DNA from: Rhizobium jaguaris
GTDB lineage: Bacteria; Pseudomonadota; Alphaproteobacteria; Rhizobiales; Rhizobiaceae
DNA length: 64,000 nucleotides
NCBI RefSeq assembly: GCF_003627755.1
Contig: NZ_CP032695.1
Span: forward strand, 2,170,001 to 2,234,000
Reading direction: 5' to 3'
The notes under the pieces are model-generated. The model ran no database searches and was not told where the DNA came from. It was given only the letters and a program-made list of their open reading frames with translations. A program made the translations under genes and the position numbers. Of the stretch, positions 55,511 to 64,000 are shown in pieces (the stretch's first letter is position 1; each line of letters starts with the position of its first letter).

Positions 55511-55560
55511 GGTATTCGGGTAACGAAATCAGCGACATCGGCCGCAGGTTGGAAGGAGGA

Positions 55561-55582
55561 CCCCGCCGAGACAGCGGGGTTT
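55561..55582. terminator. Intrinsic terminator closing the CUT1 operon
   Basis: CCCCGC (55561-55566) and GCGGGG (55574-55579) form a 6-bp stem with a 7-base loop followed by TTT. It lies between convergent genes, 50 bases after the ATPase stop. Confidence 0.6.
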
Positions 55583-55598
55583 CCAGCCACTTGCTAAA

Positions 55599-56726
55599 CT
55601 ACTTGGAAAAGCGCTCCGGCCGGAAATTGGCAAGCAGCGGGTGACGCTTTCCGGTGGCGATTTCATCGGCGAGCAACTCGCCGGCGATCAGACCGAGCGT
55701 CGCACCGCTATGGCTGAACGCGACGAAATAGCCAGGAATGGACTGCAACTCCCCTAAAACAGGCTCGCCATCGCCAGGAATGGGCTTCAACCCCACACCG
55801 TAGTCTTCCATTTCCAGCACCGGATTGCCTTCGAGTACCTTGGATGCCTCTCGCAGCAGTCCTTCGAGCGTGGAGGATTTGACCTCGTAGCTTCCATCTG
55901 GTCCCATGCCCACCTCTTCCTCCGACCAGGCGGAATCGAGCGCCAAGGCACGGTCCGGTGTCGGCCGAATGGCTACGCGCGGCGTGTTCAGGACTGCTTT
56001 CAGCCCGTGATTGACCGGCTTCGTTCTGACGAGAAGTGCAACAGGCGTTCCATCGCCAATATGCGGCCCGGCCTCAGCAACAATTGCGGGAACCTCTCCG
56101 CCTGCGGCAAGCAGCACCGTATCCGCATCCCAGCGAGCACCGTTTGCTGTCGTTACGCCGCAAGCGCGACCCTCTTCGACATTGACGGTTGCGCGTCCCG
56201 CATCGGTCACGATTTCGCCGCCGAGCGCCGTGAATTCCTCGGCGAGAACGTCGATCAGCGACGGCAGATCGACCCAGCCTTCGCCAGGATTGAAGATGGC
56301 GCCCTGCGACGTCACGGAGCGTGCATCGACGCCCGGCGTCGTTTCTGCGATCTTTGACGGGGCGAGCAATTGCGCATGGTAGCCGAGATTGCGTTCGTAT
56401 TCGAAAACTTCGGCAATCTCGTTGCTGGCGTCGTCCGCATCCCAGGTCAAACCGCCGTCGAAACGCAGCCATGGCGCGTCCGGATATTTGGCGGCAAGCG
56501 TCCGATAACGGTCGATACCGGCCAGGCGCAACCGATGATAGGCATCGGAACGCTTGCGCGCCGAGTTGAGCCAGGCGAGCGAGCGGCCGGATGCGCCGTT
56601 CGCCAGCGGACCATCATTGATCAGGACGGTACGGACACCGAGCCGCGCGAGGTGAACGGCCGTTGAGACTCCAAAAATCCCGCCACCGACGACGATGACC
56701 TTCGAAGGCTTAGTGGAAGCATGCAT
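55599..56726 (-). CDS. FAD-dependent oxidoreductase of the D-amino acid oxidase (DAO) family
   Basis: A 375-residue flavoprotein. The N-terminal FAD motif is VIVVGGGIFGVSTAVHLARLG, followed by NGASGRSLAWLNSA, and a C-terminal FAD segment reads YFVAFSHSGATLGLIAGELLADEI. DAO-family enzymes oxidise amines or amino acids. It lies next to polar amino acid-type transporter genes in the same direction, so the imported solute is a likely substrate source. The exact substrate is unknown. Confidence 0.85.
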   Translation of the reverse strand: MHASTKPSKVIVVGGGIFGVSTAVHLARLGVRTVLINDGPLANGASGRSLAWLNSARKRSDAYHRLRLAGIDRYRTLAAKYPDAPWLRFDGGLTWDADDASNEIAEVFEYERNLGYHAQLLAPSKIAETTPGVDARSVTSQGAIFNPGEGWVDLPSLIDVLAEEFTALGGEIVTDAGRATVNVEEGRACGVTTANGARWDADTVLLAAGGEVPAIVAEAGPHIGDGTPVALLVRTKPVNHGLKAVLNTPRVAIRPTPDRALALDSAWSEEEVGMGPDGSYEVKSSTLEGLLREASKVLEGNPVLEMEDYGVGLKPIPGDGEPVLGELQSIPGYFVAFSHSGATLGLIAGELLADEIATGKRHPLLANFRPERFSK

Positions 56727-56802
56727 GTTGGGTAACCTTATCTATTGACGTTGCTTGATGGGAGAAAGCTGCGGCCGCCGCGATGCGGTGAGCCAGGGCA
56801 TG

Positions 56803-58356
56803 TCAGAGGACTTCCGCAAGGAAGCGCTTCAGCCGTTCGCTTTTAGGATTGTCGAAGATCTGCTGTGGCTTGCCGGATTCGATGATACGACCCTCGTCCA
56901 TGAACACGACCTGATCGGCAACTTTACGGGCAAATCCCATTTCGTGGGTCACGACAGCCATCGTCATGCCCTGGCGGCCGAGGTTTGCCATCAGGCCGAG
57001 GACGCCTTTGACCAGTTCCGGATCGAGCGCACTTGTTACCTCGTCGAACAGAACAACTTCGGGATTCATCGCCAGTGCGCGTGCAATGGCAACACGCTGT
57101 TGTTGCCCGCCCGACAGGCCCGCCGGCCGGTGATCGCTGCGTGCTGCAAGACCCACCTCGTCAAGCCGCGCTTTTGCGATCCGCAGCGCTTCGCTCTTCG
57201 GCATCCCCTTGATCTTTGTCAGCGAGAGCATGACGTTTTCGAGCGCGGTGTGATCGGGAAACAGGTTGAAGTGCTGGAACACCATGCCGACCCGGCGGCG
57301 CAGGCCTTCCGGTTTCATCGCAAGAATACTTTCGCCATCGAGCAGGATATCGCCGCGCCTAGGCTCCACCAGCCTGTTCAGGCACCGCAGAAGCGTTGAT
57401 TTGCCCGAACCCGACGGCCCGATGATACAGGTGACTGTGCCGGGAGCGATGTCGAGATCGATCCCCTTCAGCACCTCGAGATCGCCATAGGCCATGCTCA
57501 AATCACGGATCTTGAGGGCGCCTCCCTTGAAGCGCGGCCCATGGCTGGTGTTAACGGCGTCGGTCGCGGTCTGCGTGCCGGAGGCAGCCTGCAATTCGCT
57601 CACTTCGACAAGCCCGCTGGCAGCGCCGGAACCGCGCCCCTGCCGTCCAAGCCGCAGCCTCGCGTCGATGTAGTTGACGAAATGAGTGAGCGGCACGGTG
57701 ATAACGAGGTAGAACACGCCCGCAAGCAGCAAGGGCGACAGATTTCCCGTGACGACGGCCTGATCCTGCCCGACGCGGAAAATCTCGCGCTCGGAGGCAA
57801 GTAACCCCAGAAAATAGACAAGGCTGGAATCCTTGACGTTTCCGATGAACTGATTGACGAGAGCGGGCAGAACACGCCGCACGCCTTGCGGGATGACGAT
57901 CAGCCGCATCCCTTGTCCGTAACTCATGCTGAGCGCACGGCAGGCTTCCATCTGACCGCGTTCGACGCTTTGAATGCCGGAACGGAAGATTTCGCCGACA
58001 TAGGCGCCGGCAATTAGGCTGAGCGCGATGATGCCGAGCGGAAATGGCGACGGACCGAATATTTCGCGCCCGATGCGCGCGAAGCCCTGACCGATGATCA
58101 GGATCGTCACGATGGCCGGCAGACCCCGGAAGATATCGGTATAGATGCGTGCCGGCAGGCGCAGCCAACGCGATTGCGATATGCCCATGACGGCCAGCAC
58201 CATGCCGATGATGACGCCAAGCACCGTCGAAGCGGCGGCCAGGATCAGCGTGTTCTTCAGGCCGACGCTGATCATGCTCGGCAACACGTCCGCCATGGCA
58301 TCCCAATCCAGGAAGCTCCGGCGGAGATTTTCAAGCCAATTCATCCAGTTCCCCAT
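56803..58356 (-). CDS. Fused permease-ATPase of a polar amino acid-type ABC importer
   Basis: A 517-residue single-chain importer component. Residues about 20-240 are a HisMQ permease ([29 protein letters not shown] loop). A linker rich in Gly, Ser and Ala runs about 240-275. Residues about 275-517 are an ATPase with [30 protein letters not shown] and [14 protein letters not shown]; the usual DEPTS reads DEVTS. Fusion fixes a 1:1 ratio and implies a homodimeric channel. The binding protein gene lies 89 bases upstream. Confidence 0.9.
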   Translation of the reverse strand: MGNWMNWLENLRRSFLDWDAMADVLPSMISVGLKNTLILAAASTVLGVIIGMVLAVMGISQSRWLRLPARIYTDIFRGLPAIVTILIIGQGFARIGREIFGPSPFPLGIIALSLIAGAYVGEIFRSGIQSVERGQMEACRALSMSYGQGMRLIVIPQGVRRVLPALVNQFIGNVKDSSLVYFLGLLASEREIFRVGQDQAVVTGNLSPLLLAGVFYLVITVPLTHFVNYIDARLRLGRQGRGSGAASGLVEVSELQAASGTQTATDAVNTSHGPRFKGGALKIRDLSMAYGDLEVLKGIDLDIAPGTVTCIIGPSGSGKSTLLRCLNRLVEPRRGDILLDGESILAMKPEGLRRRVGMVFQHFNLFPDHTALENVMLSLTKIKGMPKSEALRIAKARLDEVGLAARSDHRPAGLSGGQQQRVAIARALAMNPEVVLFDEVTSALDPELVKGVLGLMANLGRQGMTMAVVTHEMGFARKVADQVVFMDEGRIIESGKPQQIFDNPKSERLKRFLAEVL

Positions 58357-58445
58357 GAGTTTGCGGGCATGCAGATGCGGCTGTCCGGCCGGAAATCAGC
58401 AATGCCACCGTGGGGCCGCCCGACAAACGCGGGCGGCTCGCAGCT

Positions 58446-59273
58446 TCACTTCTTGGGGAGATATTGGTCCGGCATCGGCGAGCCGGGAAACCACTTTTCA
58501 TAGAGCGTCTTCCAGGTGCCGTCCTGCATCGCCTGATGAAGCGCGGTATTCAACGCCGCGCGGAAGGCGTCATTTCCTTTCTTAACCACGAAACCGGCGG
58601 GCGCATCGAAGGAGGGAATGTTCACGGCGACTTTCAGCGCCGGATAACGTTCGCCATATTGCTTTGCCGCTTCGTAATCGAGGAAGTGCGCATCGATCGT
58701 GCCGTTATTGAGTGCGGCCACCGCCGAATTGTTATCGGGGAATTTTACGAGATCGGTGCCGGCAAAGTTCTTGGTGGCGTATACTTCCTGTAAGGTACCC
58801 TGGACAACGCCGAGACGCTTGCCTCTGAGGCCGCCGGCATCCTTGATGCCGGCATCCGGCGTCAGAACGGAAAGATAACCGGCGAGATAGCCGTCCGAGA
58901 AATCCACCGTTTTCTTGCGCGCCTCGGTGGTTCCGATCGCGGCAACTGCTACGTCAAACCGCTCGTTGGCGACGGATGGCAGCAATGCCGAAAATTCCTG
59001 GCCGGTGAAGGTGACCTTATCTTTCGGAAAGCCTATGCGGGACGCTACGTTCAAGAAAAGTTCGATGTCGAAACCGGTGAACTGGCCGTCGGCCGTCGCA
59101 AATGTATAGGGCTTGGAATCTCCCATCGTGCCTACACTGATGACCTGGGGATCGATGAGATTGTAGGGATTGTCGGCTGCGGCTGCAGACCCGATGCCAG
59201 CCGCAAGAAAATACGCCAGTACGCCAGCTCGCACGGGAGCGATGAAGGCCGCGAATATGCCAGTTTTGTTCAT
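58446..59273 (-). CDS. Periplasmic binding protein of the fused ABC importer
   Basis: A 275-residue type II solute-binding protein with a signal peptide of about 33 residues (ends at SAAAA). The mature part has [64 protein letters not shown] and a closing [13 protein letters not shown]. This is the pattern of polar amino acid receptors. The ATG at 59273 follows GGAG at seven bases. It is divergent from the LacI-type gene and probably controlled by the two operators between them. Confidence 0.9.
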   Translation of the reverse strand: MNKTGIFAAFIAPVRAGVLAYFLAAGIGSAAAADNPYNLIDPQVISVGTMGDSKPYTFATADGQFTGFDIELFLNVASRIGFPKDKVTFTGQEFSALLPSVANERFDVAVAAIGTTEARKKTVDFSDGYLAGYLSVLTPDAGIKDAGGLRGKRLGVVQGTLQEVYATKNFAGTDLVKFPDNNSAVAALNNGTIDAHFLDYEAAKQYGERYPALKVAVNIPSFDAPAGFVVKKGNDAFRAALNTALHQAMQDGTWKTLYEKWFPGSPMPDQYLPKK

Positions 59274-59368
59274 GTTCGTTCTCCGCTCTGAAGGGGTGCT
59301 CTTATCGGCATTTAATGCATGTTTGTCCGGTCCTTCGTCGAACAACGCCGAAGGAATAATTTGAACAA

Positions 59369-59380
59369 GAGACCGGTCTC
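59369..59380. promoter_or_regulatory. LacI-type operator, copy 1 (GAGACCGGTCTC)
   Basis: A perfect 12-bp palindrome in the divergent space between the binding-protein gene and the lacI-type gene. An identical copy starts 21 bp further on, placing both on the same helix face. Confidence 0.8.
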
Positions 59381-59389
59381 ATATAGAAA

Positions 59390-59401
59390 GAGACCGGTCT
59401 C
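59390..59401. promoter_or_regulatory. LacI-type operator, copy 2 (GAGACCGGTCTC)
   Basis: Second identical palindrome, 21 bp from the first. TTGACA (59405-59410), a possible -35 box for the regulator gene, starts four bases after it. This arrangement fits cooperative repression and autoregulation. Confidence 0.8.
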
Positions 59402-59461
59402 AATTGACATTTGTTAACTTGAGATTGACCTCCCGTCAACAACTCTTGTAGTCGTCGCCGT

Positions 59462-60541
59462 ATGGAAAATTTCGTCGCTCCGAAACGCTCAGTCACCGTC
59501 GCCGATGTTGCAAAGGCGGCAAAGGTCTCAAAGGCCACCGCCGCCCGTGTTCTGGGCGGCTATGGTGTGGTCAGCGACAAGATCCGAGTACAGGTGATGG
59601 CCGCAGCGACAGCACTCGACTATCGGCCGAACGAACTCGCCCGCAGCATGACCACCGGAAAATCCGGCATTATCGGAGTCGTGGTCGGCGATATCGAGAA
59701 TGCGTTCTTCAGTCTCGCGGTTCGCGGCATCAGCGACGTCGCTCGCGTGGCCGGCTTCAATGTCATCATCGCAAATTCGGGAGAAGAGCTGGATGCCGAG
59801 AAATCGGCCGTTGACCTACTCATCGGCAAACGCGTTGACGGCCTCATCGTGACGCCTTCGCGATGTGACCGGATGGAGCACCTGCAGGATGTTCGCCGCG
59901 TGGGCGTCCCCTTGGTTCTGTTCGATAGAAGTATTCCGGAGCTCGGGGTCGACTCGGTGACCGGCGACGACCGCGACGCCGCGATAGCGGCGACACGACA
60001 TCTGTTGGAGGTGGGGCACCGCCGTATTGCCTATATATCCGCGCTCGATGCCGATAACGACCAAATCACGGACAGCCGCCAGCTTTCGAATTCCGCGGTG
60101 CGGGAGCGCGTGGAAGGTTTTTTGAGCGTGCTGACGGATGCAGGACTAAAGAATGCGCAGCATTATGTAAGGCTCGGCGCCACCGACCAGGAACGGACGG
60201 ATGCGGTCCTGAAACGCCTGCTTGAAGAAGTATCGCCGCCAACGGCTCTGGTGGCCTCAGACAGTCTCATCGGGCTCAGATTGTTCAGGTCACTCCAATC
60301 ATTCGGCCTGTCCATCCCCCGAGACCTATCGATGATCTCCTTCCTGGATGCGGACTGGACCACGGTCACCACGCCGCCGATCACCGTCGTCGACCAGCCG
60401 GTATACGAGATGGGAAAAAAGGCGGCCGAAAGACTGATTTCCCGGCTGAACGGCAAGGAACTGCCCGTGGAGCGCGCGACCGTCAAAACAAGTCTGATCC
60501 AGCGTGGATCCGTGGCTGCACCGCCTCCGACTGCGTCTTGA
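59462..60541 (+). CDS. LacI-family transcriptional regulator
   Basis: A 359-residue regulator. The N-terminal HTH and hinge include VTVADVAKAAKVSKATAARVLGGYG (about 10-35) and YRPNELARSMTTGKSGIIGVVVGDI; a periplasmic-binding-like sensor domain follows (DGLIVTPS, ALVASDSLIGLRLFRSL). It probably represses the leftward transporter/oxidase genes and its own rightward unit with the mannonate dehydratase-like gene. The inducer is unknown; a sugar acid or related solute is plausible. Confidence 0.92.
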   Translation: MENFVAPKRSVTVADVAKAAKVSKATAARVLGGYGVVSDKIRVQVMAAATALDYRPNELARSMTTGKSGIIGVVVGDIENAFFSLAVRGISDVARVAGFNVIIANSGEELDAEKSAVDLLIGKRVDGLIVTPSRCDRMEHLQDVRRVGVPLVLFDRSIPELGVDSVTGDDRDAAIAATRHLLEVGHRRIAYISALDADNDQITDSRQLSNSAVRERVEGFLSVLTDAGLKNAQHYVRLGATDQERTDAVLKRLLEEVSPPTALVASDSLIGLRLFRSLQSFGLSIPRDLSMISFLDADWTTVTTPPITVVDQPVYEMGKKAAERLISRLNGKELPVERATVKTSLIQRGSVAAPPPTAS

Positions 60542-60646
60542 AGCGTTCGCCTGCGCAGCCGCGGCGGATTGCCGCGAATGCGTTTGCGGGGATGAATTCG
60601 CGCTCCCGGTGCTTAGCATTCAAGAGATTCGAGGAGAGGATTTCAT

Positions 60647-61624
60647 ATGTATGTCGGCACGCAGTTCCAGGCTCGGGACGATGATGACTATCGCGTCATG
60701 TCGCAGTTGGGGATCAAGCATGTTAATGCCGATCCGGCAGGCAATCCACACGACTGGACGCTGGATATTCTCAAAGCCCACCGCGAGCATATCGAAAGCT
60801 TTGGCCTCAATCTCGATATGATCCAGCTCCCGCTGAGCTCGCGCGTGATCGAGCAGCAATATAGTCCGGACATCCTGACAGCCGGACCGAACCGCGACCG
60901 CCAGGTCGACTCCATCTGCCGCCTGATCGAGAATGCCGCCGCTGCCGGCATACCCTCTGTCAAATACAATCTCAATATTATCGGCATTCCCCGCACCGCA
61001 TTGGAAACTGGCCGCGGCGGATCGAAGAACGAAGCATTTCGGTGGGAAAAGGCTGATCACGATGCACCGCCCTCGATCGCCGGCATTCTCAGCGAGGAGG
61101 AGAATTGGGAGCGCATCGATTATTTCCTGTCGCGCGTCGTTCCCGTTGCCGAGGCTTGCAAAGTGCGGCTTGCCTGCCACCCGCATGATCCCTATACGCC
61201 GCCCGGTTATCGCGGGGTCACGCGCGTTCTTGGAAGCGTCGAAGGCTTGAAGAAATTCGTGCAGATGCACGAAAGCCCCTATCACGGTCTGAACTTCTGC
61301 CAGGGCACGGTCGGCGAGATGCTCGATAATCCGGCAGAGGAAATTTTCGACGTCATCCGCTGGTTTGGAGAGCGGGGCAAGCTCTTCAACGTCCACTTTC
61401 GCAATATCCGCGGCGGCAAGCTTTCCTTCATGGAGACCTTTCCGGAGGAAGGCGACATGGACATGTGGGGTTCGCTGAAAACATACGCCGAAGTCGGATA
61501 CCAATATATGATCATGCCGGACCACGTGCCGCGCATTTCAGGGCGAGATCCGGAAAATACCGCCTTCGCTTTCACCTATGGCTACATTACCGCCATGTTG
61601 CAGGTCCTGGAAACGGCACGCTAG
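60647..61624 (+). CDS. Mannonate dehydratase-like (UxuA family) protein
   Basis: A 325-residue TIM-barrel protein of the UxuA group. It shows metal-site motifs CHPHDPYTPPGYRG, LNFCQGTVGEM, NVHFRNIRGG and MPDHVPR. Typical UxuA converts D-mannonate to 2-keto-3-deoxygluconate; it is shorter than enterobacterial UxuA, so the substrate could be a related sugar acid. GGAG precedes the ATG. It follows the LacI-type gene and precedes an orphan binding protein. Confidence 0.8.
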   Translation: MYVGTQFQARDDDDYRVMSQLGIKHVNADPAGNPHDWTLDILKAHREHIESFGLNLDMIQLPLSSRVIEQQYSPDILTAGPNRDRQVDSICRLIENAAAAGIPSVKYNLNIIGIPRTALETGRGGSKNEAFRWEKADHDAPPSIAGILSEEENWERIDYFLSRVVPVAEACKVRLACHPHDPYTPPGYRGVTRVLGSVEGLKKFVQMHESPYHGLNFCQGTVGEMLDNPAEEIFDVIRWFGERGKLFNVHFRNIRGGKLSFMETFPEEGDMDMWGSLKTYAEVGYQYMIMPDHVPRISGRDPENTAFAFTYGYITAMLQVLETAR

Positions 61625-61921
61625 AGGGCAGATCCAGCGGCTTGCACTGCCATCGGCCCGCGCCGGCGACCTGAGCCGGATTCATAGATCTGCAACCGAT
61701 CTCATTCCGCGAAAAGCTATATCGCGAAGAGCCCGCACGGCTGCGAATAAAGCATTGAAGTTATGGCTTATAGGGCCAATCTAGCTCGCCTTTGTTCATA
61801 TATATGAACCGAATTCTTCTTGACGAACGCCAGGGCTAATCGGACAGTTGAGGCGGCTAAGTTCGACAATGATGCCGGAGCGCGACGCGTAACCGGCCCG
61901 CCCCCAGAGAAAGGAAGACTG
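61625..61921. other. Intergenic region with palindromic operator candidate
   Basis: These 297 bases hold no gene. The palindrome at 61794-61809 and the leader of the binding-protein gene are the recognised content. Confidence 0.5.
61794..61809. promoter_or_regulatory. Perfect 16-bp palindrome GTTCATATATATGAAC
   Basis: A perfect AT-centred palindrome 112 bases before the binding-protein ATG. Its length and symmetry fit a dimeric repressor site. It differs from the LacI-type operator at 59369, so a second regulator, not in the window, may act here. Confidence 0.6.
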
Positions 61922-62773
61922 ATGACAAAATTCTCCACCGTTACCAAAAGTGCGATGGTCGCCCTCTGCGTGCTGATCGCCGTTGGCGCTGAGGCCAAAG
62001 ACTGGAAGGAAGTCAATATTGGCGTGGAAGGAGCATTCCCGCCCTTCAATATGTCGGGATCTGATGGAACGCTCAGCGGTTACGACATCGATGTCGCCAA
62101 CGAGGTCTGCAAGCGCGCAAACCTGACGTGCCACATCATCGCGCAGGACTGGGATAGCCAAATTCCGAGCCTCAACGCCGGCAAATTCGATGCGGTATTG
62201 ACGATGGGACCGAACGAGAGCCGCCGCAAGGTCATCGATTTCACTGTTCCCTATGCCGTTACGGCGAACGCGCTCCTGGTTTCCAAATCCGGATCGCTTG
62301 GGTCGCTGCCGCATGGCGGCGAGGCGGTCAACGTCAATGATGGCTCCGCAAAGCCGATCATTGATGAGCTGCACAAGGCTCTGGACGGTAAGATCGTCGG
62401 CGCCCCGCTATCGACCAGCCAGCAGCAATTCATGGAACAGACCTTCGGCGATGTCATTCAGGTACGCACCTACAAGTCGTCTGAGCAAACGGACCTCGAT
62501 CTCGCCTCCGGCCGCATTGACGCCGAATTCAACAATATCGTCTATCTGAACAGCGTCGTTTCCAAGCCGGGCAATGAGGACCTCGCGATCGTCGGCCCCC
62601 TCTTTACGGGCGGCGTCATGGCGACGGATGTCTGCTTCGGGGTCCGCAAGGGCGATTCCGATCTGCAAGCTATCCTCAGCAAAGCCATCGGTGAAGCCGT
62701 TGCCGACGGTACGCTCAAGAAGCTTTCTATGAAGTGGTTCAAGATCGACGTGAGCCCTAAGCCGAAAGCTTGA
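61922..62773 (+). CDS. Orphan periplasmic amino acid-type binding protein
   Basis: A 283-residue type II binding protein with a signal peptide of about 25 residues (ends at AEA). The mature part has VNIGVEGAFPPFNMSGSDGTLSGYDIDVANEVCKRANLTC, MGPNESRRKVIDFTVPY and a closing LKKLSMKWFKIDVS. It matches lysine/arginine/ornithine-type receptors. AAAGGAAG precedes the ATG. No permease or ATPase lies beside it; it may feed the fused importer at 56803 or one elsewhere. A strong terminator follows. Confidence 0.88.
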   Translation: MTKFSTVTKSAMVALCVLIAVGAEAKDWKEVNIGVEGAFPPFNMSGSDGTLSGYDIDVANEVCKRANLTCHIIAQDWDSQIPSLNAGKFDAVLTMGPNESRRKVIDFTVPYAVTANALLVSKSGSLGSLPHGGEAVNVNDGSAKPIIDELHKALDGKIVGAPLSTSQQQFMEQTFGDVIQVRTYKSSEQTDLDLASGRIDAEFNNIVYLNSVVSKPGNEDLAIVGPLFTGGVMATDVCFGVRKGDSDLQAILSKAIGEAVADGTLKKLSMKWFKIDVSPKPKA

Positions 62774-62796
62774 ATACAGGCGCACTCATTGGAAAA

Positions 62797-62824
62797 GCCG
62801 GCCGCATTCACGCGGCCGGCTTTT
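62797..62824. terminator. Strong bidirectional intrinsic terminator
   Basis: GCCGGCCGC (62797-62805) and GCGGCCGGC (62812-62820) form a perfect 9-bp stem with a 6-base loop, preceded by AAAA and followed by TTTT. It lies between convergent genes and can serve both. Confidence 0.88.
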
Positions 62825-62843
62825 GCGTACCTGCAAACCGGCC

Positions 62844-63764
62844 TTAAAGGCCGGCGTCCTTCCCGACGTAACGAACGACCTGTTCGTGGGTCGCAAACCA
62901 GACGTCCTTTTCGGCACGAATGCGCGTCAGGAGCTCGTCCAGAATCCAGATGCGCGAACGGTGGCCGATGATGTCGGGATGCATCGTCAGTTGGAAAAGG
63001 CCGCCTTCGGCTTTCGCCTGCTGGAATTCGCGCCAGAAGATGTTGAAGACCGCCTCAGGCGATGTATAGGGGCGCAAGCCCGTCCAGCGGTTCATGTCCA
63101 TATAGACAGCGTCGTCGCGAATCCATTCGACGGGTAGCTCCACAACGCCCGTCCGCTCTCCGTCCATCAGCAATTCATAGCAATCGTCGTCGGCCATGAG
63201 GGAGGAATCGTAGAGAAGGCCCATTTCACGGGTGATCTGCAACGTGTTGGGGCTGAAATCCCAGGAGGGCGTGCGGATGCCCACCGGTCGCCTGCCGGTC
63301 ACCTTTTCCAGGGTATCGGCCGCGCGCATCTGCAGATCGCGTTCCGCTTCAACCGGCAGGATTGTGTTGCGCTCATGGATCCATCCGTGGATGCCGATTT
63401 CATGCCCTCCTGCGACGAGCGCACGCTGCTCATCGGGATAGAGCAGCGCTGAGACGGCCGGTACGAAGAAGGTCGCGGAAACCGCGTGCTTCTCCAGCAG
63501 GCCGGAAATCCGGGGAATGCCCTGCCGCGGACCGTACTGACCTTGCGACAGGCGGCTGGTGGATTGACCGCCGTCCCTCAATTCGGATGTTTCATGGTCC
63601 GAGTCGAACGAGAGAGCTACGGCGCATTTCGCTCCATCGGGCCAGGTTTCAGGCGCTAGCCTGCGTCCGGCAGAAACTCTTCCGACCGTCTTGCGCCATT
63701 GTTCCTCCGGCCATTGCCAGGGTTCCAGCGCCTTGGCTTCGGGGCTTGCCGCATCATATGTCAT
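62844..63764 (-). CDS. Polysaccharide deacetylase-family protein (PuuE-like)
   Basis: A 306-residue NodB-fold carbohydrate esterase/amidohydrolase. Metal and catalytic motifs are SFDSDHETSE, GHEIGIHGWIHERN and RTPSWDFSPNT; the closing region is LTMHPDIIGHRSR. No signal peptide is seen, which favours a cytoplasmic amidohydrolase over a cell-wall or chitin deacetylase. It follows an SDR gene after 15 bases. Substrate is unknown. Confidence 0.85.
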   Translation of the reverse strand: MTYDAASPEAKALEPWQWPEEQWRKTVGRVSAGRRLAPETWPDGAKCAVALSFDSDHETSELRDGGQSTSRLSQGQYGPRQGIPRISGLLEKHAVSATFFVPAVSALLYPDEQRALVAGGHEIGIHGWIHERNTILPVEAERDLQMRAADTLEKVTGRRPVGIRTPSWDFSPNTLQITREMGLLYDSSLMADDDCYELLMDGERTGVVELPVEWIRDDAVYMDMNRWTGLRPYTSPEAVFNIFWREFQQAKAEGGLFQLTMHPDIIGHRSRIWILDELLTRIRAEKDVWFATHEQVVRYVGKDAGL

Positions 63765-63779
63765 TTCACACTCCGATTT

Positions 63780-64000
63780 TCAGAAATGGCCGCCATCGAC
63801 CGAAAGGACCTGGCCGGTAATCCAGTCCGCTGCGTCGGACGCCAGGAAGAGGGTTGCGGCCGCGATATCCTCGGGCTTTCCGAGCCGTCGGCGCGCAACC
63901 GAACGGATCACCGCCTGCTGCTTTTCCTCGCCATAGGATGCCCATTGGCGCTCGTAGTCAGGACTGGTGCGCAGAAAGCCAGGTGCTACGGCATTGGCCG
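63780..64000 (-). CDS. Short-chain dehydrogenase/reductase, C-terminal fragment
   Basis: About 73 C-terminal residues of an SDR whose start is beyond the window. The sequence reads ANAVAPGFLRTSPDYE near the edge, then RRRLGKPEDIAAATLFLASD and ITGQVLSVDGGHF, the usual SDR end. It is upstream of, and probably co-transcribed with, the deacetylase gene. Confidence 0.88.
   Translation of the reverse strand, partial: ANAVAPGFLRTSPDYERQWASYGEEKQQAVIRSVARRRLGKPEDIAAATLFLASDAADWITGQVLSVDGGHF

Overview
The window looks like a secondary replicon (chromid or megaplasmid) of a Rhizobium-type alphaproteobacterium. Coding DNA is GC-rich. Genes are dominated by ABC transporters and sugar, sugar-acid and osmolyte catabolism. 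minCDE is present, and in several rhizobia this operon is known to lie on a large extra-chromosomal replicon. The host and replicon type are inferences; no replication genes, rRNA or tRNA are visible.

Layout. (1) 1-12.3 kb: an ectoine uptake and degradation locus. An AsnC/Lrp regulator (cut by the window edge), ssd, atf and the MocR-type regulator enuR run rightward. The convergent operon eutBCDE-ehuBCDA runs leftward. Together they import ectoine, open the ring, deacetylate it, and convert diaminobutyrate to aspartate. eutA is not visible. (2) 12.6-15.5 kb: an AraC/GyrI-type regulator and minCDE. (3) 15.7-23.5 kb: seven co-directional genes that look like a partner-switching circuit joined to c-di-GMP: GGDEF-EAL protein, ATPase-like switch protein, STAS-methyltransferase fusion, Cache-HAMP-SpoIIE phosphatase, second ATPase-like protein, free STAS protein and a divergent EAL protein. 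Four of them are coupled by 4-base overlaps or a 4-base gap. (4) 23.9-30.9 kb: a KTSC protein, otnC-otnK, an SDR plus an ECF sigma factor with a SnoaL-like tail, and a run of small stress-type genes including an extra rpsU; two have sequences resembling general-stress sigma (EcfG) promoters. (5) 31.0-33.6 kb: a complete IS21-family element with a 7-bp target duplication. (6) 34.7-55.5 kb: a large D-apiose locus. It has a FadR/FCD-type GntR regulator, a RuBisCO-like decarboxylase (oiaX), oiaK, apnO, a ribose-type ABC importer with a DUF2291 lipoprotein, apsD and apnL. After an IS110-family insertion come dhaK-dhaL and a second, oligosaccharide-type (CUT1) importer wrapped around a cytoplasmic apiosidase-like glycosidase. 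A shared 12-mer (CTCATYATACCA) precedes three transcription units of this locus. (7) 55.6-64 kb: an FAD oxidoreductase, a fused permease-ATPase ABC protein with its binding protein, a LacI regulator with two GAGACCGGTCTC operators, a mannonate dehydratase-like protein, an orphan binding protein, a polysaccharide deacetylase and a partial SDR.

The two best candidates for new biology are the STAS/SpoIIE/methyltransferase/c-di-GMP circuit at 15.7-23.5 kb and the proposed apioside import-and-cleavage branch attached to the D-apiose pathway at 47.9-55.5 kb. Functions are read from motifs and family knowledge; no database search was run.
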